Positions 8,487 through 17,231 are shown, counted from the stretch's first letter. The stretch: 64,000 nucleotides of DNA from a bacterium (GCA_905221035.1 CAJNBP010000001.1:1-64000), one strand, 5' to 3'. The notes: a model not told the origin generated them from the sequence alone. Translations and numbers: made by a program.

Positions 8487-9647
8487 ATGAAGAAAAAATT
8501 TGCCCTATCGTTTGTGGCTCTTGCAAGTGTAGCACTTCTTGCAGCCTGTGGAGAAGTGAAGTCTGGAGCGTCAAATGCTGCTGGAAACTCAGTAGATGAA
8601 AAGACAATCAAAATCGGATTTAACTTTGAAGAAACTGGTGCCGTAGCAGCCTACGGAACATCTGAACAAAAAGGTGCCCAACTTGCTGTTGATGAAATCA
8701 ATGCTGCAGGTGGTATCGATGGAAAACAAATCGAAGTAGTCGATAAAGATAACAAGTCTGAAACAGCAGAGGCTGCCTCAGTAACAACTAACCTTGTAAC
8801 TCAATCTAAAGTATCAGCAATCGTAGGACCTGCGACATCTGGTGCAACTGCAGCTGCGGTAGCGAATGCTACAAAAGCAGGTGTTCCATTGATTTCGCCA
8901 AGTGCGACTCAAGATGGATTGACTAAAGGTCAAGATTACCTCTTTATCGGAACTTTCCAAGATAGCTTCCAAGGAAAAATTATCTCAAACTATGTTTCTG
9001 ATAAATTGCAAGCTAAGAAAGTTGTTCTTTACACTGACAATGCCAGCGACTATGCTAAAGGTATTGCCAAAGCCTTCCGTGAAGCTTACAAAGGTGAAAT
9101 CGTTGCAGATGAAACTTTCGTAGCAGGTGACACAGACTTCCAAGCAGCCCTTACAAAAATGAAAGGGAAAGACTTTGATGCTATCATCGTCCCTGGTTAC
9201 TACACTGAAGCTGGTAAAATTGTAAACCAAGCGCGTGGTATGGGAATTGACAAACCAATCGTTGGTGGTGATGGATTCAACGGTGAAGAGTTTGTACAAC
9301 AAGCAACTGCTGAAAAAGCATCAAACATCTACTTTATCTCAGGCTTCTCAACTACTGTAGAAGTTTCAGCTAAAGCAAAAGCTTTCCTTGATGCTTACCG
9401 TGCTAAGTACAACGAAGAGCCTTCAACATTTGCAGCCTTGGCTTATGACTCAGTTCACCTTGTAGCAAACGCAGCAAAAGGTGCCAAAAACTCTGGCGAA
9501 ATCAAGGATAACCTTGCTAAAACAAAAGACTTTGAAGGTGTAACTGGTCAAACAAGCTTCGATGCAGACCACAACACTGTCAAAACTGCTTACATGATGA
9601 CCATGAACAATGGTAAGGTTGAAGCAGCAGAAGTTGTAAAACCATAA
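8487..9647 (+). CDS. livJ: Branched-chain amino-acid ABC transporter, substrate-binding lipoprotein
   Basis: 386-residue extracellular lipoprotein that captures leucine, isoleucine or valine and hands them to the LivHMGF complex. Residues 1-20 are a lipoprotein signal peptide (MKKKFALSFVALASVALLAA) with lipobox LLAAC, so Cys21 is the lipidated residue. The mature part, KIGFNFEETGAVAAYGT...., is a type I periplasmic-binding fold (Peripla_BP_6). RBS TAAGGAG lies 9 nt before the ATG. It is the first gene of the five-gene operon, and an imperfect hairpin at 9665-9691 downstream may reduce read-through, giving more binding protein than permease. The promoter carries a CodY-like box. Confidence 0.96.
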   Translation: MKKKFALSFVALASVALLAACGEVKSGASNAAGNSVDEKTIKIGFNFEETGAVAAYGTSEQKGAQLAVDEINAAGGIDGKQIEVVDKDNKSETAEAASVTTNLVTQSKVSAIVGPATSGATAAAVANATKAGVPLISPSATQDGLTKGQDYLFIGTFQDSFQGKIISNYVSDKLQAKKVVLYTDNASDYAKGIAKAFREAYKGEIVADETFVAGDTDFQAALTKMKGKDFDAIIVPGYYTEAGKIVNQARGMGIDKPIVGGDGFNGEEFVQQATAEKASNIYFISGFSTTVEVSAKAKAFLDAYRAKYNEEPSTFAALAYDSVHLVANAAKGAKNSGEIKDNLAKTKDFEGVTGQTSFDADHNTVKTAYMMTMNNGKVEAAEVVKP

Positions 9648-9664
9648 TAGAAAAATGTTGAAAT

Positions 9665-9691
9665 AGGGAATGAGCCTCGGACTCACTCCCT
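9665..9691 (+). terminator. Hairpin between livJ and livH, possible attenuator
   Basis: AGGGAATGAG pairs with CTCACTCCCT (one mismatch) but the following sequence has only TGTTT. A second small hairpin GAGGG/CCCTC sits at 9722-9735. Partial termination would favour livJ over the downstream genes. Confidence 0.5.
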
Positions 9692-9763
9692 GTTTCGATG
9701 TTTAAGAACCTATCAAAAAGTGAGGGAAAACCCTCGAAATTATAAATAGAAAGAGTGAATCTT

Positions 9764-10633
9764 ATGCTCCAACAACTAGTAAATGGTTTGATTCTAGGTA
9801 GTGTTTATGCGCTGTTAGCCCTAGGATATACCATGGTTTACGGAATTATCAAGCTCATCAACTTCGCCCACGGTGATATTTATATGATGGGAGCCTTTAT
9901 CGGTTATTTCTTGATTAATTCTTTCCAAATGAATTTCTTTGTAGCTCTTATTGTAGCTATGCTAGCGACAGCCATTCTTGGTGTCGTGATTGAGTTCCTT
10001 GCTTACCGACCTTTGCGCCACTCTACTCGTATTGCTGTTTTGATTACAGCTATTGGGGTTTCTTTCCTATTGGAGTATGGAATGGTCTATCTGGTTGGTG
10101 CCAATACTCGTGCCTTCCCTCAAGCAATTCAAACAGTTCGCTATGATTTGGGACCAATTAGCTTAACAAACGTTCAGTTAATGATCTTGGTCATTTCCTT
10201 GATTTTGATGATTTTGTTACAAGTTATTGTTCAAAAGACCAAGATGGGGAAAGCCATGCGTGCAGTATCTGTAGATAGCGATGCAGCGCAATTGATGGGG
10301 ATCAATGTAAACCGTACTATCAGCTTTACCTTTGCTTTGGGTTCAGCTCTTGCGGGTGCTGCTGGTGTTCTTATTGCCCTCTACTATAACTCTCTTGAGC
10401 CTTTGATGGGGGTTACTCCAGGTCTTAAATCTTTCGTTGCCGCGGTACTTGGTGGTATCGGAATCATTCCTGGTGCGGCTCTTGGTGGCTTTGTAATTGG
10501 TCTATTAGAAACCTTTGCGACAGCCTTTGGGATGTCAGACTTCCGTGATGCCATTGTTTATGGAATCTTGTTGTTGATCTTGATTGTCCGCCCAGCTGGT
10601 ATACTTGGTAAAAATGTGAAAGAGAAGGTGTAA
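9764..10633 (+). CDS. livH: Branched-chain amino-acid ABC transporter permease LivH
   Basis: 289-residue integral membrane permease with about eight hydrophobic helices, one half of the transmembrane channel of the LIV transporter. MLQQLVNGLILGSVYALLALG and the loop FAHGDIYMMGA are typical of LivH, and the conserved permease-ATPase coupling loop is KTKMGKAMRAVSVDSDAAQLMGI in the middle (key part GKAMRAVS..AAQLMGI). A GTG at 9755 could add three residues; I use the ATG at 9764, which GAAAGAG precedes at 8 nt. It is followed after 3 nt by livM. Confidence 0.95.
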   Translation: MLQQLVNGLILGSVYALLALGYTMVYGIIKLINFAHGDIYMMGAFIGYFLINSFQMNFFVALIVAMLATAILGVVIEFLAYRPLRHSTRIAVLITAIGVSFLLEYGMVYLVGANTRAFPQAIQTVRYDLGPISLTNVQLMILVISLILMILLQVIVQKTKMGKAMRAVSVDSDAAQLMGINVNRTISFTFALGSALAGAAGVLIALYYNSLEPLMGVTPGLKSFVAAVLGGIGIIPGAALGGFVIGLLETFATAFGMSDFRDAIVYGILLLILIVRPAGILGKNVKEKV

Positions 10634-10636
10634 ACG

Positions 10637-11593
10637 ATGAAAGAAAATTTAAAAGTTAATATTCTATGGTTACTCCTTTTGTTAGCTGGCTATGGCTTGA
10701 TTAGTGTACTGGTTTCAGTCGGAGTACTCAACCTATTCTATGTACAGATTTTACAACAAATTGGAATTAATATTATTCTGGCTGTTGGTCTCAACTTAAT
10801 CGTTGGTTTTTCAGGCCAATTTTCACTTGGTCATGCTGGTTTCATGGCGATTGGTGCCTACGCAGCAGCTATTATTGGTTCTAAATCACCAACCTACGGT
10901 GCTTTCTTTGGAGCTATGCTTGTAGGTGCTTTGCTTTCAGGAGCGGTTGCCTTACTTGTCGGAATTCCAACCTTGCGCTTGAAGGGGGATTATCTTGCGG
11001 TAGCTACTCTAGGTGTTTCTGAAATTATCCGTATCTTTATCATCAATGGTGGAAGCCTTACAAATGGTGCGGCAGGTATCTTGGGAATTCCTAACTTTAC
11101 AACTTGGCCAATGGTTTACTTCTTTGTCGTAATTACAACCATTGCAACCTTGAACTTCTTACGTAGTCCAATTGGTCGTTCAACCCTCTCTGTTCGTGAG
11201 GATGAAATCGCTGCTGAGTCAGTTGGGGTTAATACGACTAAAATTAAAATCATCGCTTTTGTCTTTGGTGCTATTACTGCAAGTATTGCAGGATCACTTC
11301 AGGCAGGATTTATCGGCTCTGTTGTACCGAAAGATTACACCTTCATCAATTCAATCAACGTTTTGATTATTGTTGTATTTGGTGGACTTGGTTCCATTAC
11401 AGGTGCCATTGTTTCAGCTATTGTTCTTGGAATTTTGAATATGCTTCTCCAAGATGTTGCTAGCGTGCGTATGATTATTTACGCTTTGGCCTTGGTATTG
11501 GTAATGATTTTCAGACCAGGTGGACTTCTTGGAACATGGGAATTGAGCCTATCACGTTTCTTTAAAAAATCTAAGAAGGAGGAACAAAACTAA
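10637..11593 (+). CDS. livM: Branched-chain amino-acid ABC transporter permease LivM
   Basis: 318-residue second permease subunit of the LIV transporter with about nine membrane helices. The conserved GLNLIVGFSGQFSLGHAGFM region (key part SGQFSLGHAGF) and the coupling segment SPIGRSTLSVREDEIAAESVG identify LivM. The tail is charged and ends KKSKKEEQN. Starts 3 nt after livH; its stop codon overlaps the livG start (TAATG), so translation of livM and livG is coupled. Confidence 0.95.
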   Translation: MKENLKVNILWLLLLLAGYGLISVLVSVGVLNLFYVQILQQIGINIILAVGLNLIVGFSGQFSLGHAGFMAIGAYAAAIIGSKSPTYGAFFGAMLVGALLSGAVALLVGIPTLRLKGDYLAVATLGVSEIIRIFIINGGSLTNGAAGILGIPNFTTWPMVYFFVVITTIATLNFLRSPIGRSTLSVREDEIAAESVGVNTTKIKIIAFVFGAITASIAGSLQAGFIGSVVPKDYTFINSINVLIIVVFGGLGSITGAIVSAIVLGILNMLLQDVASVRMIIYALALVLVMIFRPGGLLGTWELSLSRFFKKSKKEEQN

Positions 11594-12357
11594 TGGCATT
11601 ACTTGAAGTAAAGCAGTTAACCAAACATTTTGGCGGTCTAACAGCTGTTGGAGATGTGACTCTTGAATTGAACGAAGGGGAATTGGTTGGACTAATCGGT
11701 CCAAACGGAGCTGGGAAAACCACTCTTTTCAACCTCTTGACGGGTGTTTATGAACCAAGTGAGGGAACAGTTACCCTTGATGGTCACCTTTTGAATGGAA
11801 AATCACCTTATAAGATTGCTTCTTTAGGACTTGGACGTACTTTCCAAAATATCCGTCTCTTTAAAGATTTAACCGTTTTGGATAATGTTTTGATTGCCTT
11901 TGGCAACCATCACAAACAGCATGTTTTTGCTAGTTTCTTACGCTTACCAGCTTTTTATAAGAGTGAAAAAGAATTAAAGGCTAAAGCTTTGGAATTGCTG
12001 AAAATCTTTGATTTAGATGGTGATGCAGAAACTCTCGCTAAAAATCTTGCCTATGGACAACAACGTCGTTTGGAAATTGTTCGTGCCCTCGCTACGGAAC
12101 CTAAAATTCTCTTTTTGGATGAACCAGCCGCAGGTATGAACCCGCAGGAAACTGCTGAATTGACTGAGTTAATTCGTCGCATCAAAGATGAATTTAAGAT
12201 TACAATCATGCTGATTGAACACGATATGAATCTGGTCATGGAAGTAACAGAACGTATCTATGTACTTGAATACGGTCGTTTGATTGCTCAGGGAACTCCA
12301 GACGAAATTAAGACCAATAAACGTGTTATCGAAGCTTATCTAGGAGGTGAAGCCTAA
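11593..12357 (+). CDS. livG: Branched-chain amino-acid ABC transporter ATPase LivG
   Basis: 254-residue ABC ATPase energising branched-chain amino-acid import. Walker A is GPNGAGKTT, the Q-loop lies in GRTFQNIRLF, the signature is a degenerate LAYGQQRRLEI (usually LSGGQ; the LAYGQQR form is normal for LivG), Walker B is ILFLDEPAAG, and the H-loop is LIEHDM. The start overlaps the livM stop and the stop overlaps the livF start, both as TAATG. Confidence 0.95.
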   Translation: MALLEVKQLTKHFGGLTAVGDVTLELNEGELVGLIGPNGAGKTTLFNLLTGVYEPSEGTVTLDGHLLNGKSPYKIASLGLGRTFQNIRLFKDLTVLDNVLIAFGNHHKQHVFASFLRLPAFYKSEKELKAKALELLKIFDLDGDAETLAKNLAYGQQRRLEIVRALATEPKILFLDEPAAGMNPQETAELTELIRRIKDEFKITIMLIEHDMNLVMEVTERIYVLEYGRLIAQGTPDEIKTNKRVIEAYLGGEA

Positions 12358-13067
12358 TGTCTATGTTAAAAGTTGATAATCTTTCTGTGCATTACGGCAT
12401 GATCCAAGCAGTCCGTGATGTAAGCTTTGAAGTGAATGAAGGAGAAGTTGTTTCCCTTATCGGTGCCAATGGTGCAGGTAAGACAACCATTCTCCGTACC
12501 TTGTCAGGTCTAGTTCGACCAAGTTCAGGAAAGATTGAATTTTTAGGTCAAGAAATCCAAAAAATGCCAGCTCAAAAAATCGTGGCAGGTGGACTTTCAC
12601 AAGTACCAGAAGGACGCCACGTCTTTCCTGGCTTGACTGTTATGGAAAATCTAGAAATGGGAGCTTTCTTAAAGAAAAACCGTGAAGAAAATCAAGCTAA
12701 CTTGAAGAAGGTTTTCTCACGCTTTCCACGTCTTGAAGAACGCAAGAATCAAGATGCAGCCACTCTTTCAGGAGGAGAACAACAAATGCTTGCCATGGGA
12801 CGTGCTCTTATGTCAACACCAAAACTTCTTCTTTTAGATGAACCATCAATGGGACTTGCCCCAATCTTTATCCAAGAAATTTTTGATATCATTCAAGATA
12901 TCCAGAAGCAAGGAACAACCGTCCTCTTGATTGAACAAAACGCTAATAAAGCACTCGCAATCTCTGACCGAGGTTATGTATTGGAAACAGGGAAAATCGT
13001 TCTATCAGGAACAGGAAAAGAACTCGCCTCATCAGAAGAAGTCAGAAAAGCATATCTAGGTGGCTAA
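12357..13067 (+). CDS. livF: Branched-chain amino-acid ABC transporter ATPase LivF
   Basis: 236-residue ABC ATPase, partner of LivG. Walker A is GANGAGKTT, the signature LSGGEQQ, Walker B LLLLDEPSMG, and the switch residue is in LIEQNANKALAISDR, where the usual H-loop His is replaced as in all LivF proteins. Last gene of the operon. The stop codon lies inside a 10-bp perfect terminator stem, and an array of 55-bp repeats starts immediately after that stem. Confidence 0.95.
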   Translation: MSMLKVDNLSVHYGMIQAVRDVSFEVNEGEVVSLIGANGAGKTTILRTLSGLVRPSSGKIEFLGQEIQKMPAQKIVAGGLSQVPEGRHVFPGLTVMENLEMGAFLKKNREENQANLKKVFSRFPRLEERKNQDAATLSGGEQQMLAMGRALMSTPKLLLLDEPSMGLAPIFIQEIFDIIQDIQKQGTTVLLIEQNANKALAISDRGYVLETGKIVLSGTGKELASSEEVRKAYLGG

Positions 13068-13088
13068 AACAATCCAGTGGATTGTTTT
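13066..13088 (+). terminator. livF terminator
   Basis: AAAACAATCC-AGT-GGATTGTTTT, a perfect 10-bp stem with 3-nt loop that includes the livF stop codon. The right arm's TTTT is the only U-tract. Confidence 0.75.
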
Positions 13089-13447
13089 AGTCGGTGGATG
13101 AGGATTATGAAGTAATCACCATTAATAGTCCGGGGGCCTTTTTTAGTCGGCAGATGGAGATTGCGAAGTAATCATCATTATAGTCCGGGGGACCTTTTTA
13201 GTCGGCAGATGAAGATTACGAAGTAATCATCATTATAGTCCGGGGGACCTTTTTAGTCGGCAGATGAAGATTACGAAGTAATCATCATTATAGTCCGGGG
13301 GACCTTTTTAGTCGGCAGATGAAGATTACGAAGTAATCATCATTATAGTCCGGGGGACCTTTTTAGTCGGCAGATGAAGATTGCGAAGTAATCATCATTA
13401 ATAGTTCGGGGGACCTTTTTAGTCGGCAGATGGAGATTACGAAGCAA
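13089..13447 (+). repeat. Tandem array of 55-bp hairpin repeats (minisatellite)
   Basis: Units begin with AGTCGG at 13089, 13145, 13200, 13255, 13310, 13365 and 13421; the last is partial. Units 3, 4 and 5 are identical; units 1 and 6 are 56 bp. Each unit has ATGAAGATTAC-GAA-GTAATCATCAT (11-bp stem, one mismatch) followed by GTCC-GGG-GGAC and a run of T. Variation within the stems often keeps pairing (for example GATTGC with G-U). There are no variable spacers, so this is not a CRISPR array. Confidence 0.9.
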
Positions 13448-13489
13448 TTCACATCTGCACTGGAAGCTTAGCTTCTGATAATTGAAATA

Positions 13490-13547
13490 AAATCGAATGA
13501 AGCGTACTTACCCTTCATTCACAGAGCTCGATTTCAGAGCTCTTTTT
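13490..13547 (+). terminator. Nested hairpin and terminator after the repeat array
   Basis: GAATGAAG (13495-13502) pairs with CTTCATTC (13513-13520). The following AGAGCTC/GAGCTCT stem (13523-13543) runs into TTTTT and is a good terminator. AAATCGA (13490-13496) can pair with TCGATTT inside the terminator loop, an alternative fold. Confidence 0.7.
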
Positions 13548-13595
13548 GCTAGCTTATTCATACTTTTCTGAATTTTGAAAAAGAAATGTAAGCGT

Positions 13596-13624
13596 TTGAT
13601 AGATTTACAAAAAGATTGTATAAT
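13596..13624 (+). promoter_or_regulatory. Promoter of the CBS-ACT gene
   Basis: TTGATA (13596-13601) and TATAAT (13619-13624), 17-bp spacer, 30 nt before the start codon. Confidence 0.8.
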
Positions 13625-13653
13625 AGGGATAAGAATAGAAAAGGAGAAGTCTC

Positions 13654-14310
13654 ATGGCAGTTAAAGATTTTATGACCCGCAAGGTAGTTTATATTAGTCC
13701 AGATACAACAGTATCTCATGCAGCAGATTTGATGAGAGAGCAAGGCTTACACCGCTTGCCTGTTATCGAAAATGATCAATTGGTTGGTTTGGTGACTGAG
13801 GGCACCATTGCCCAAGCTAGTCCATCCAAGGCAACAAGTCTTTCTATCTATGAGATGAATTATCTATTAAATAAGACAAAAGTAAAAGATGTCATGATTC
13901 GCGATGTTGTCACTGTTTCAGGCTATGCCAGTCTTGAGGATGCAACTTATTTGATGTTGAAAAACAAGATTGGTATTCTCCCTGTCGTAGATAACCATCA
14001 AGTATACGGAGTTATTACGGACCGTGACGTTTTCCAAGCCTTTCTTGAAATTGCTGGTTACGGTGAAGAAGGAATTCGTGTGCGCTTCGTTACGGAAGAT
14101 GAAGTTGGTGTACTTGGAAAGATTGTTTCTTTAATCGTTGAAGAAAATTTGAATATCTCACATACAGTAAATATTCCGCGTAAAGATGGTAAGGTGATTA
14201 TCGAAGTTCAAATCGATGGCTCGATTGATTTACCAGCCTTGAAAGAAAAATTTGAATCAGAGAATATTCAAGTAGAAGAAATCACTCGTACTTCAGCAAA
14301 AGTCTTGTAA
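13654..14310 (+). CDS. CBS-domain protein with C-terminal ACT domain, AcuB-like
   Basis: 218 residues. Residues 1-125 hold two CBS motifs (VKDFMTRKVVYISPDTTVSHAADLM and VKDVMIRDVVTVSGYASLEDA; key parts DFMTRKV and DVMIRDV), a pair that forms an adenosine-nucleotide-binding module. Residues about 140-218 form an ACT domain (VRFVTEDEVGVLGKIVSLIVEE), a common amino-acid sensor. The architecture matches AcuB-like proteins; in B. subtilis acuB lies in the acetoin operon, but no acetoin genes are near, so the name would be only structural. RBS AAAGGAG precedes the ATG. Monocistronic with its own promoter and a terminator at 14316. Confidence 0.85.
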   Translation: MAVKDFMTRKVVYISPDTTVSHAADLMREQGLHRLPVIENDQLVGLVTEGTIAQASPSKATSLSIYEMNYLLNKTKVKDVMIRDVVTVSGYASLEDATYLMLKNKIGILPVVDNHQVYGVITDRDVFQAFLEIAGYGEEGIRVRFVTEDEVGVLGKIVSLIVEENLNISHTVNIPRKDGKVIIEVQIDGSIDLPALKEKFESENIQVEEITRTSAKVL

Positions 14311-14315
14311 GAAGG

Positions 14316-14337
14316 GAAGCCGAAAGGCTTCTTTTTT
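14316..14337 (+). terminator. Terminator after the CBS-ACT gene
   Basis: GAAGCC-GAAA-GGCTTC followed by TTTTTT. Confidence 0.92.
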
Positions 14338-14382
14338 CATGAAAAGGGATTAGAGCAAAAGATGGAAAGAAATGATAAAATA

Positions 14383-14391
14383 TGCTATAAT
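14383..14391 (+). promoter_or_regulatory. prfB promoter, extended -10
   Basis: TGCTATAAT with TATAAT at 14386-14391, 25 nt before the prfB start. Confidence 0.65.
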
Positions 14392-14416
14392 GAAATGATG
14401 TAAAAAAGGAGTATTT

Positions 14417-15512
14417 ATGGACATTTCAGTAATTCGTCAAAAAATTGACGCAAATCGTGAAAAATTAGCTTCTTTCAGGGGGTCTCTTTGACCTAGAAGG
14501 TCTAGAGGAAGAGATTGCCATCTTGGAAAACAAGATGACAGAACCTGATTTTTGGAACGATAATATCGCGGCCCAAAAAACGTCGCAAGAATTAAATGAA
14601 TTAAAAAATACTTACAATACCTTCCATAAAATGGAAGAGTTGCAGGATGAAGTCGAAATTTTATTAGACTTTTTAGCTGAAGACGAGTCAGTGCATGAGG
14701 AACTGGTCGAACAGTTGTCAGAGCTTGATAAGATGATGACCAGTTACGAGATGACCCTTCTCTTATCGGAACCTTATGACCATAATAATGCCATCTTGGA
14801 AATCCATCCAGGTTCTGGTGGTACTGAGGCTCAGGACTGGGGTGATATGCTGCTTCGTATGTACACTCGTTATGGTAATGCTAAAGGCTTTAAAGTGGAA
14901 GTATTGGATTACCAAGCAGGAGATGAAGCTGGTATCAAGTCAGTAACCTTATCATTTGAAGGTCCTAATGCCTATGGCCTTCTCAAGTCAGAAATGGGTG
15001 TGCACCGTTTGGTGCGAATTTCGCCGTTTGACTCTGCTAAACGTCGCCATACCTCTTTCACATCCGTAGAAGTGATGCCAGAGTTGGATGATACCATTGA
15101 AGTGGAAATCCGGGAAGATGATATCAAGATGGATACTTTCCGTTCAGGTGGTGCCGGTGGACAAAACGTCAACAAGGTTTCAACAGGTGTGCGTTTAACC
15201 CACATTCCAACTGGAATTGTTGTCCAATCAACAGTGGATCGTACCCAGTATGGAAATAGAGATCGTGCTATGAAGATGTTGCAGGCTAAGCTCTATCAAA
15301 TGGAGCAAGAAAAGAAAGCTGCGGAAGTTGATTCCCTTAAAGGTGAGAAAAAGGAAATCACATGGGGAAGCCAAATCCGTTCTTATGTCTTCACACCTTA
15401 TACTATGGTAAAAGATCACCGAACTAGCTTTGAGGTTGCTCAGGTAGATAAGGTTATGGATGGGGACCTAGATGGTTTTATCGATGCCTATCTCAAGTGG
15501 CGAATTAGCTAA
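14417..15512 (+). CDS. prfB: Peptide chain release factor 2 (programmed +1 frameshift)
   Basis: Translation starts at the ATG at 14417 (AAAGGAG upstream), reads 24 codons ([20 protein letters not shown]..) and meets an in-frame TGA at 14489-14491. Directly before it lie AGGGGG, an internal Shine-Dalgarno-like stimulator, and CTT TGA C, the classical RF2 slip site; ribosomes move +1 and continue at GAC 14490. The joined product is 364 residues, the normal RF2 length. It recognises UAA and UGA: the RF2 anticodon tripeptide SPF (RISPFDS) and the peptidyl-release GGQ ([13 protein letters not shown]) are both present. Low RF2 favours frameshifting, so synthesis is autoregulated. It is followed after 17 nt by ftsE, an arrangement conserved in streptococci. 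Confidence 0.97.
14480..14492 (+). promoter_or_regulatory. RF2 programmed frameshift site
   Basis: GGGGTCTCTTTGAC: SD-like GGGGG a few bases before the slippery CTT codon, then the in-frame UGA. This is a translational control site, not a sequencing error. Confidence 0.95.
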
Positions 15513-15529
15513 GATAGAAAGGAAGTCAC

Positions 15530-16222
15530 ATGTCAATCATTGAAATGAGAGATGTCGTCAAAAAATACGACAACGGAACGACTGCTCTACGCGGTGTTTC
15601 GGTCAGTGTTCAACCAGGGGAATTTGCTTACATCGTAGGACCTTCAGGAGCAGGGAAGTCAACCTTTATTCGTTCTCTATATCGTGAAGTAAAAATCGAT
15701 AAAGGAAGCCTATCAGTTGCAGGTTTTAATCTGGTTAAGATTAAAAAGAAAGATGTCCCGCTTCTACGTCGTAGTGTTGGGGTTGTCTTCCAAGACTATA
15801 AACTCTTGCCAAAGAAAACGGTCTATGAAAATATTGCTTACGCTATGGAAGTAATTGGGGAAAATCGCCGTAATATCAAAAAACGGGTGATGGAAGTTTT
15901 GGACTTGGTTGGGTTGAAGCATAAGGTTCGTTCTTTCCCAAATGAGCTCTCAGGTGGGGAGCAACAACGGATTGCAATTGCGCGTGCTATTGTAAACAAT
16001 CCCAAAGTATTGATTGCCGATGAACCAACAGGAAACTTGGATCCTGATAATTCATGGGAAATTATGAATCTCTTGGAACGGATTAACCTACAAGGGACAA
16101 CTATTTTAATGGCGACTCATAATAGCCAGATTGTAAATACCTTGCGCCACCGTGTCATTGCCATTGAAAATGGCCGTGTCGTTCGTGACGAATCAAAAGG
16201 AGAGTATGGATACGATGATTAG
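15530..16222 (+). CDS. ftsE: Cell-division ABC ATPase FtsE
   Basis: 230-residue ABC ATPase that, with FtsX, forms a membrane complex at the division septum and in pneumococcus activates the peptidoglycan hydrolase PcsB. Walker A is GPSGAGKST, the signature is LSGGEQQRIAIARA, and Walker B is VLIADEPTGNLDPD. RBS GAAAGGAAG precedes the ATG. It lies 17 nt after prfB and overlaps ftsX by 8 nt, so the two are co-translated. FtsEX is essential in S. pneumoniae. Confidence 0.97.
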   Translation: MSIIEMRDVVKKYDNGTTALRGVSVSVQPGEFAYIVGPSGAGKSTFIRSLYREVKIDKGSLSVAGFNLVKIKKKDVPLLRRSVGVVFQDYKLLPKKTVYENIAYAMEVIGENRRNIKKRVMEVLDLVGLKHKVRSFPNELSGGEQQRIAIARAIVNNPKVLIADEPTGNLDPDNSWEIMNLLERINLQGTTILMATHNSQIVNTLRHRVIAIENGRVVRDESKGEYGYDD

Positions 16223-17141
16223 TAGATTTTTTCGCCATTTATTTGAATCACTAAAAAGTTTGAAACGAAATGGTTGGATGACAGTGGCTGCTGTCAGCTC
16301 AGTCATGATTACTTTGACCTTGGTTGCCATATTTGCTTCTGTTATTTTCAATACAGCGAAACTAGCTACAGATATTGAAAATAATGTCCGAGTAATGGTA
16401 TACATTCGCAAGGATGTAGCTGATAATAGCGAGACTATTGAAAAAGAAGGTCAAACTGTTACAAATAATGACTACCACAAGGTATACAATGCTTTGAAGG
16501 GGATGTCTACTGTTAAAAGTGTTACCTTTTCAAGTAAAGAGGAACAATATGAAAAATTAACCGAGACAATGGGTGACAACTGGAAAATCTTTGAAGGAGA
16601 TGCTAACCCCCTCTATGATGCCTATATCGTTGATACAAATACGCCAAGTGATGTAAAAACTGTAGCTGAAGATGCTAAAAAAATTGAAGGTGTGTCTGAG
16701 GTTCAGGATGGTGGTGCCAATACAGAACGCCTATTCCAACTAGCATCATTTATCCGTGTTTGGGGATTAGTTATTGCAGGACTTTTGATTTTCATTGCAG
16801 TTTTCTTGATTTCAAATACCATTCGTATCACCATTATTTCCCGCAGTCGTGAAATTCAAATCATGCGCTTGGTTGGTGCTAAGAACAGTTATATCCGTGG
16901 ACCGTTCTTACTTGAAGGTGCCTTCATTGGTTTACTTGGAGCAACTGCGCCATCAGTGTTGGTCTTTATTGTTTATCGAATGGTTTACCAATCTGTCAAT
17001 AAGTCGTTAGTCGGACAAAATCTGTCTATGATTGCGCCAGAGGTATTTACTCCTCTGATGATTGCCCTATTATTTGTGATTGGGATTTTCATTGGTTCAC
17101 TGGGATCAGGAATTTCTATGCGCCGATTCTTGAAGATTTAG
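16215..17141 (+). CDS. ftsX: Cell-division protein FtsX
   Basis: 308-residue integral membrane partner of FtsE with four membrane helices: one near residues 20-45, then a large extracellular loop up to about 165, then three helices in the C-terminal half. The outer loop binds the coiled coil of PcsB in pneumococcus. The frame is open further upstream, but I use the ATG at 16215: AAAGGAG (16197-16203) is 11 nt before it, the product MISRFFRHLFES.. has the family length, and it overlaps the ftsE stop. An ATG at 16206 (MDTMIS..) is possible but too close to the ribosome-binding site. Confidence 0.94.
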   Translation: MISRFFRHLFESLKSLKRNGWMTVAAVSSVMITLTLVAIFASVIFNTAKLATDIENNVRVMVYIRKDVADNSETIEKEGQTVTNNDYHKVYNALKGMSTVKSVTFSSKEEQYEKLTETMGDNWKIFEGDANPLYDAYIVDTNTPSDVKTVAEDAKKIEGVSEVQDGGANTERLFQLASFIRVWGLVIAGLLIFIAVFLISNTIRITIISRSREIQIMRLVGAKNSYIRGPFLLEGAFIGLLGATAPSVLVFIVYRMVYQSVNKSLVGQNLSMIAPEVFTPLMIALLFVIGIFIGSLGSGISMRRFLKI

Positions 17142-17162
17142 GTAAACTAGCTACTTTTATGA

Positions 17163-17186
17163 GGAGATTAAATGATCTCCTTTTTT
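17163..17186 (+). terminator. ftsX terminator
   Basis: GGAGAT/ATCTCC stem with 6-nt loop followed by TTTTTT. Confidence 0.8.
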
Positions 17187-17231
17187 GCTACAAAAATTTT
17201 AGAAAAAAGTGTAATTTTTTTTGTAAAAGCC

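Larger units (their letters stand above)
13068..13653. other. Gene-free region livF to CBS-domain gene
   Basis: 586 bp without a coding region. It contains the livF terminator arm, the 55-bp repeat array (13089-13447), a nested hairpin set (13463-13547) ending in a terminator, and the promoter of the CBS-ACT gene (13596-13624). Confidence 0.8.

Noticed and set aside
13089..13447. Regular repeats suggesting a CRISPR array
   Set aside because: Units are directly tandem with no unique spacers, and no cas genes are nearby; it is a minisatellite.
13587..13600. TGTAAGCGTTTGAT as a cre site
   Set aside because: The last three positions (GAT instead of WCA) do not fit the CcpA consensus; only half of the site matches.
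14480..14492. Frameshift mutation in prfB
   Set aside because: It is the conserved programmed +1 frameshift of release factor 2.
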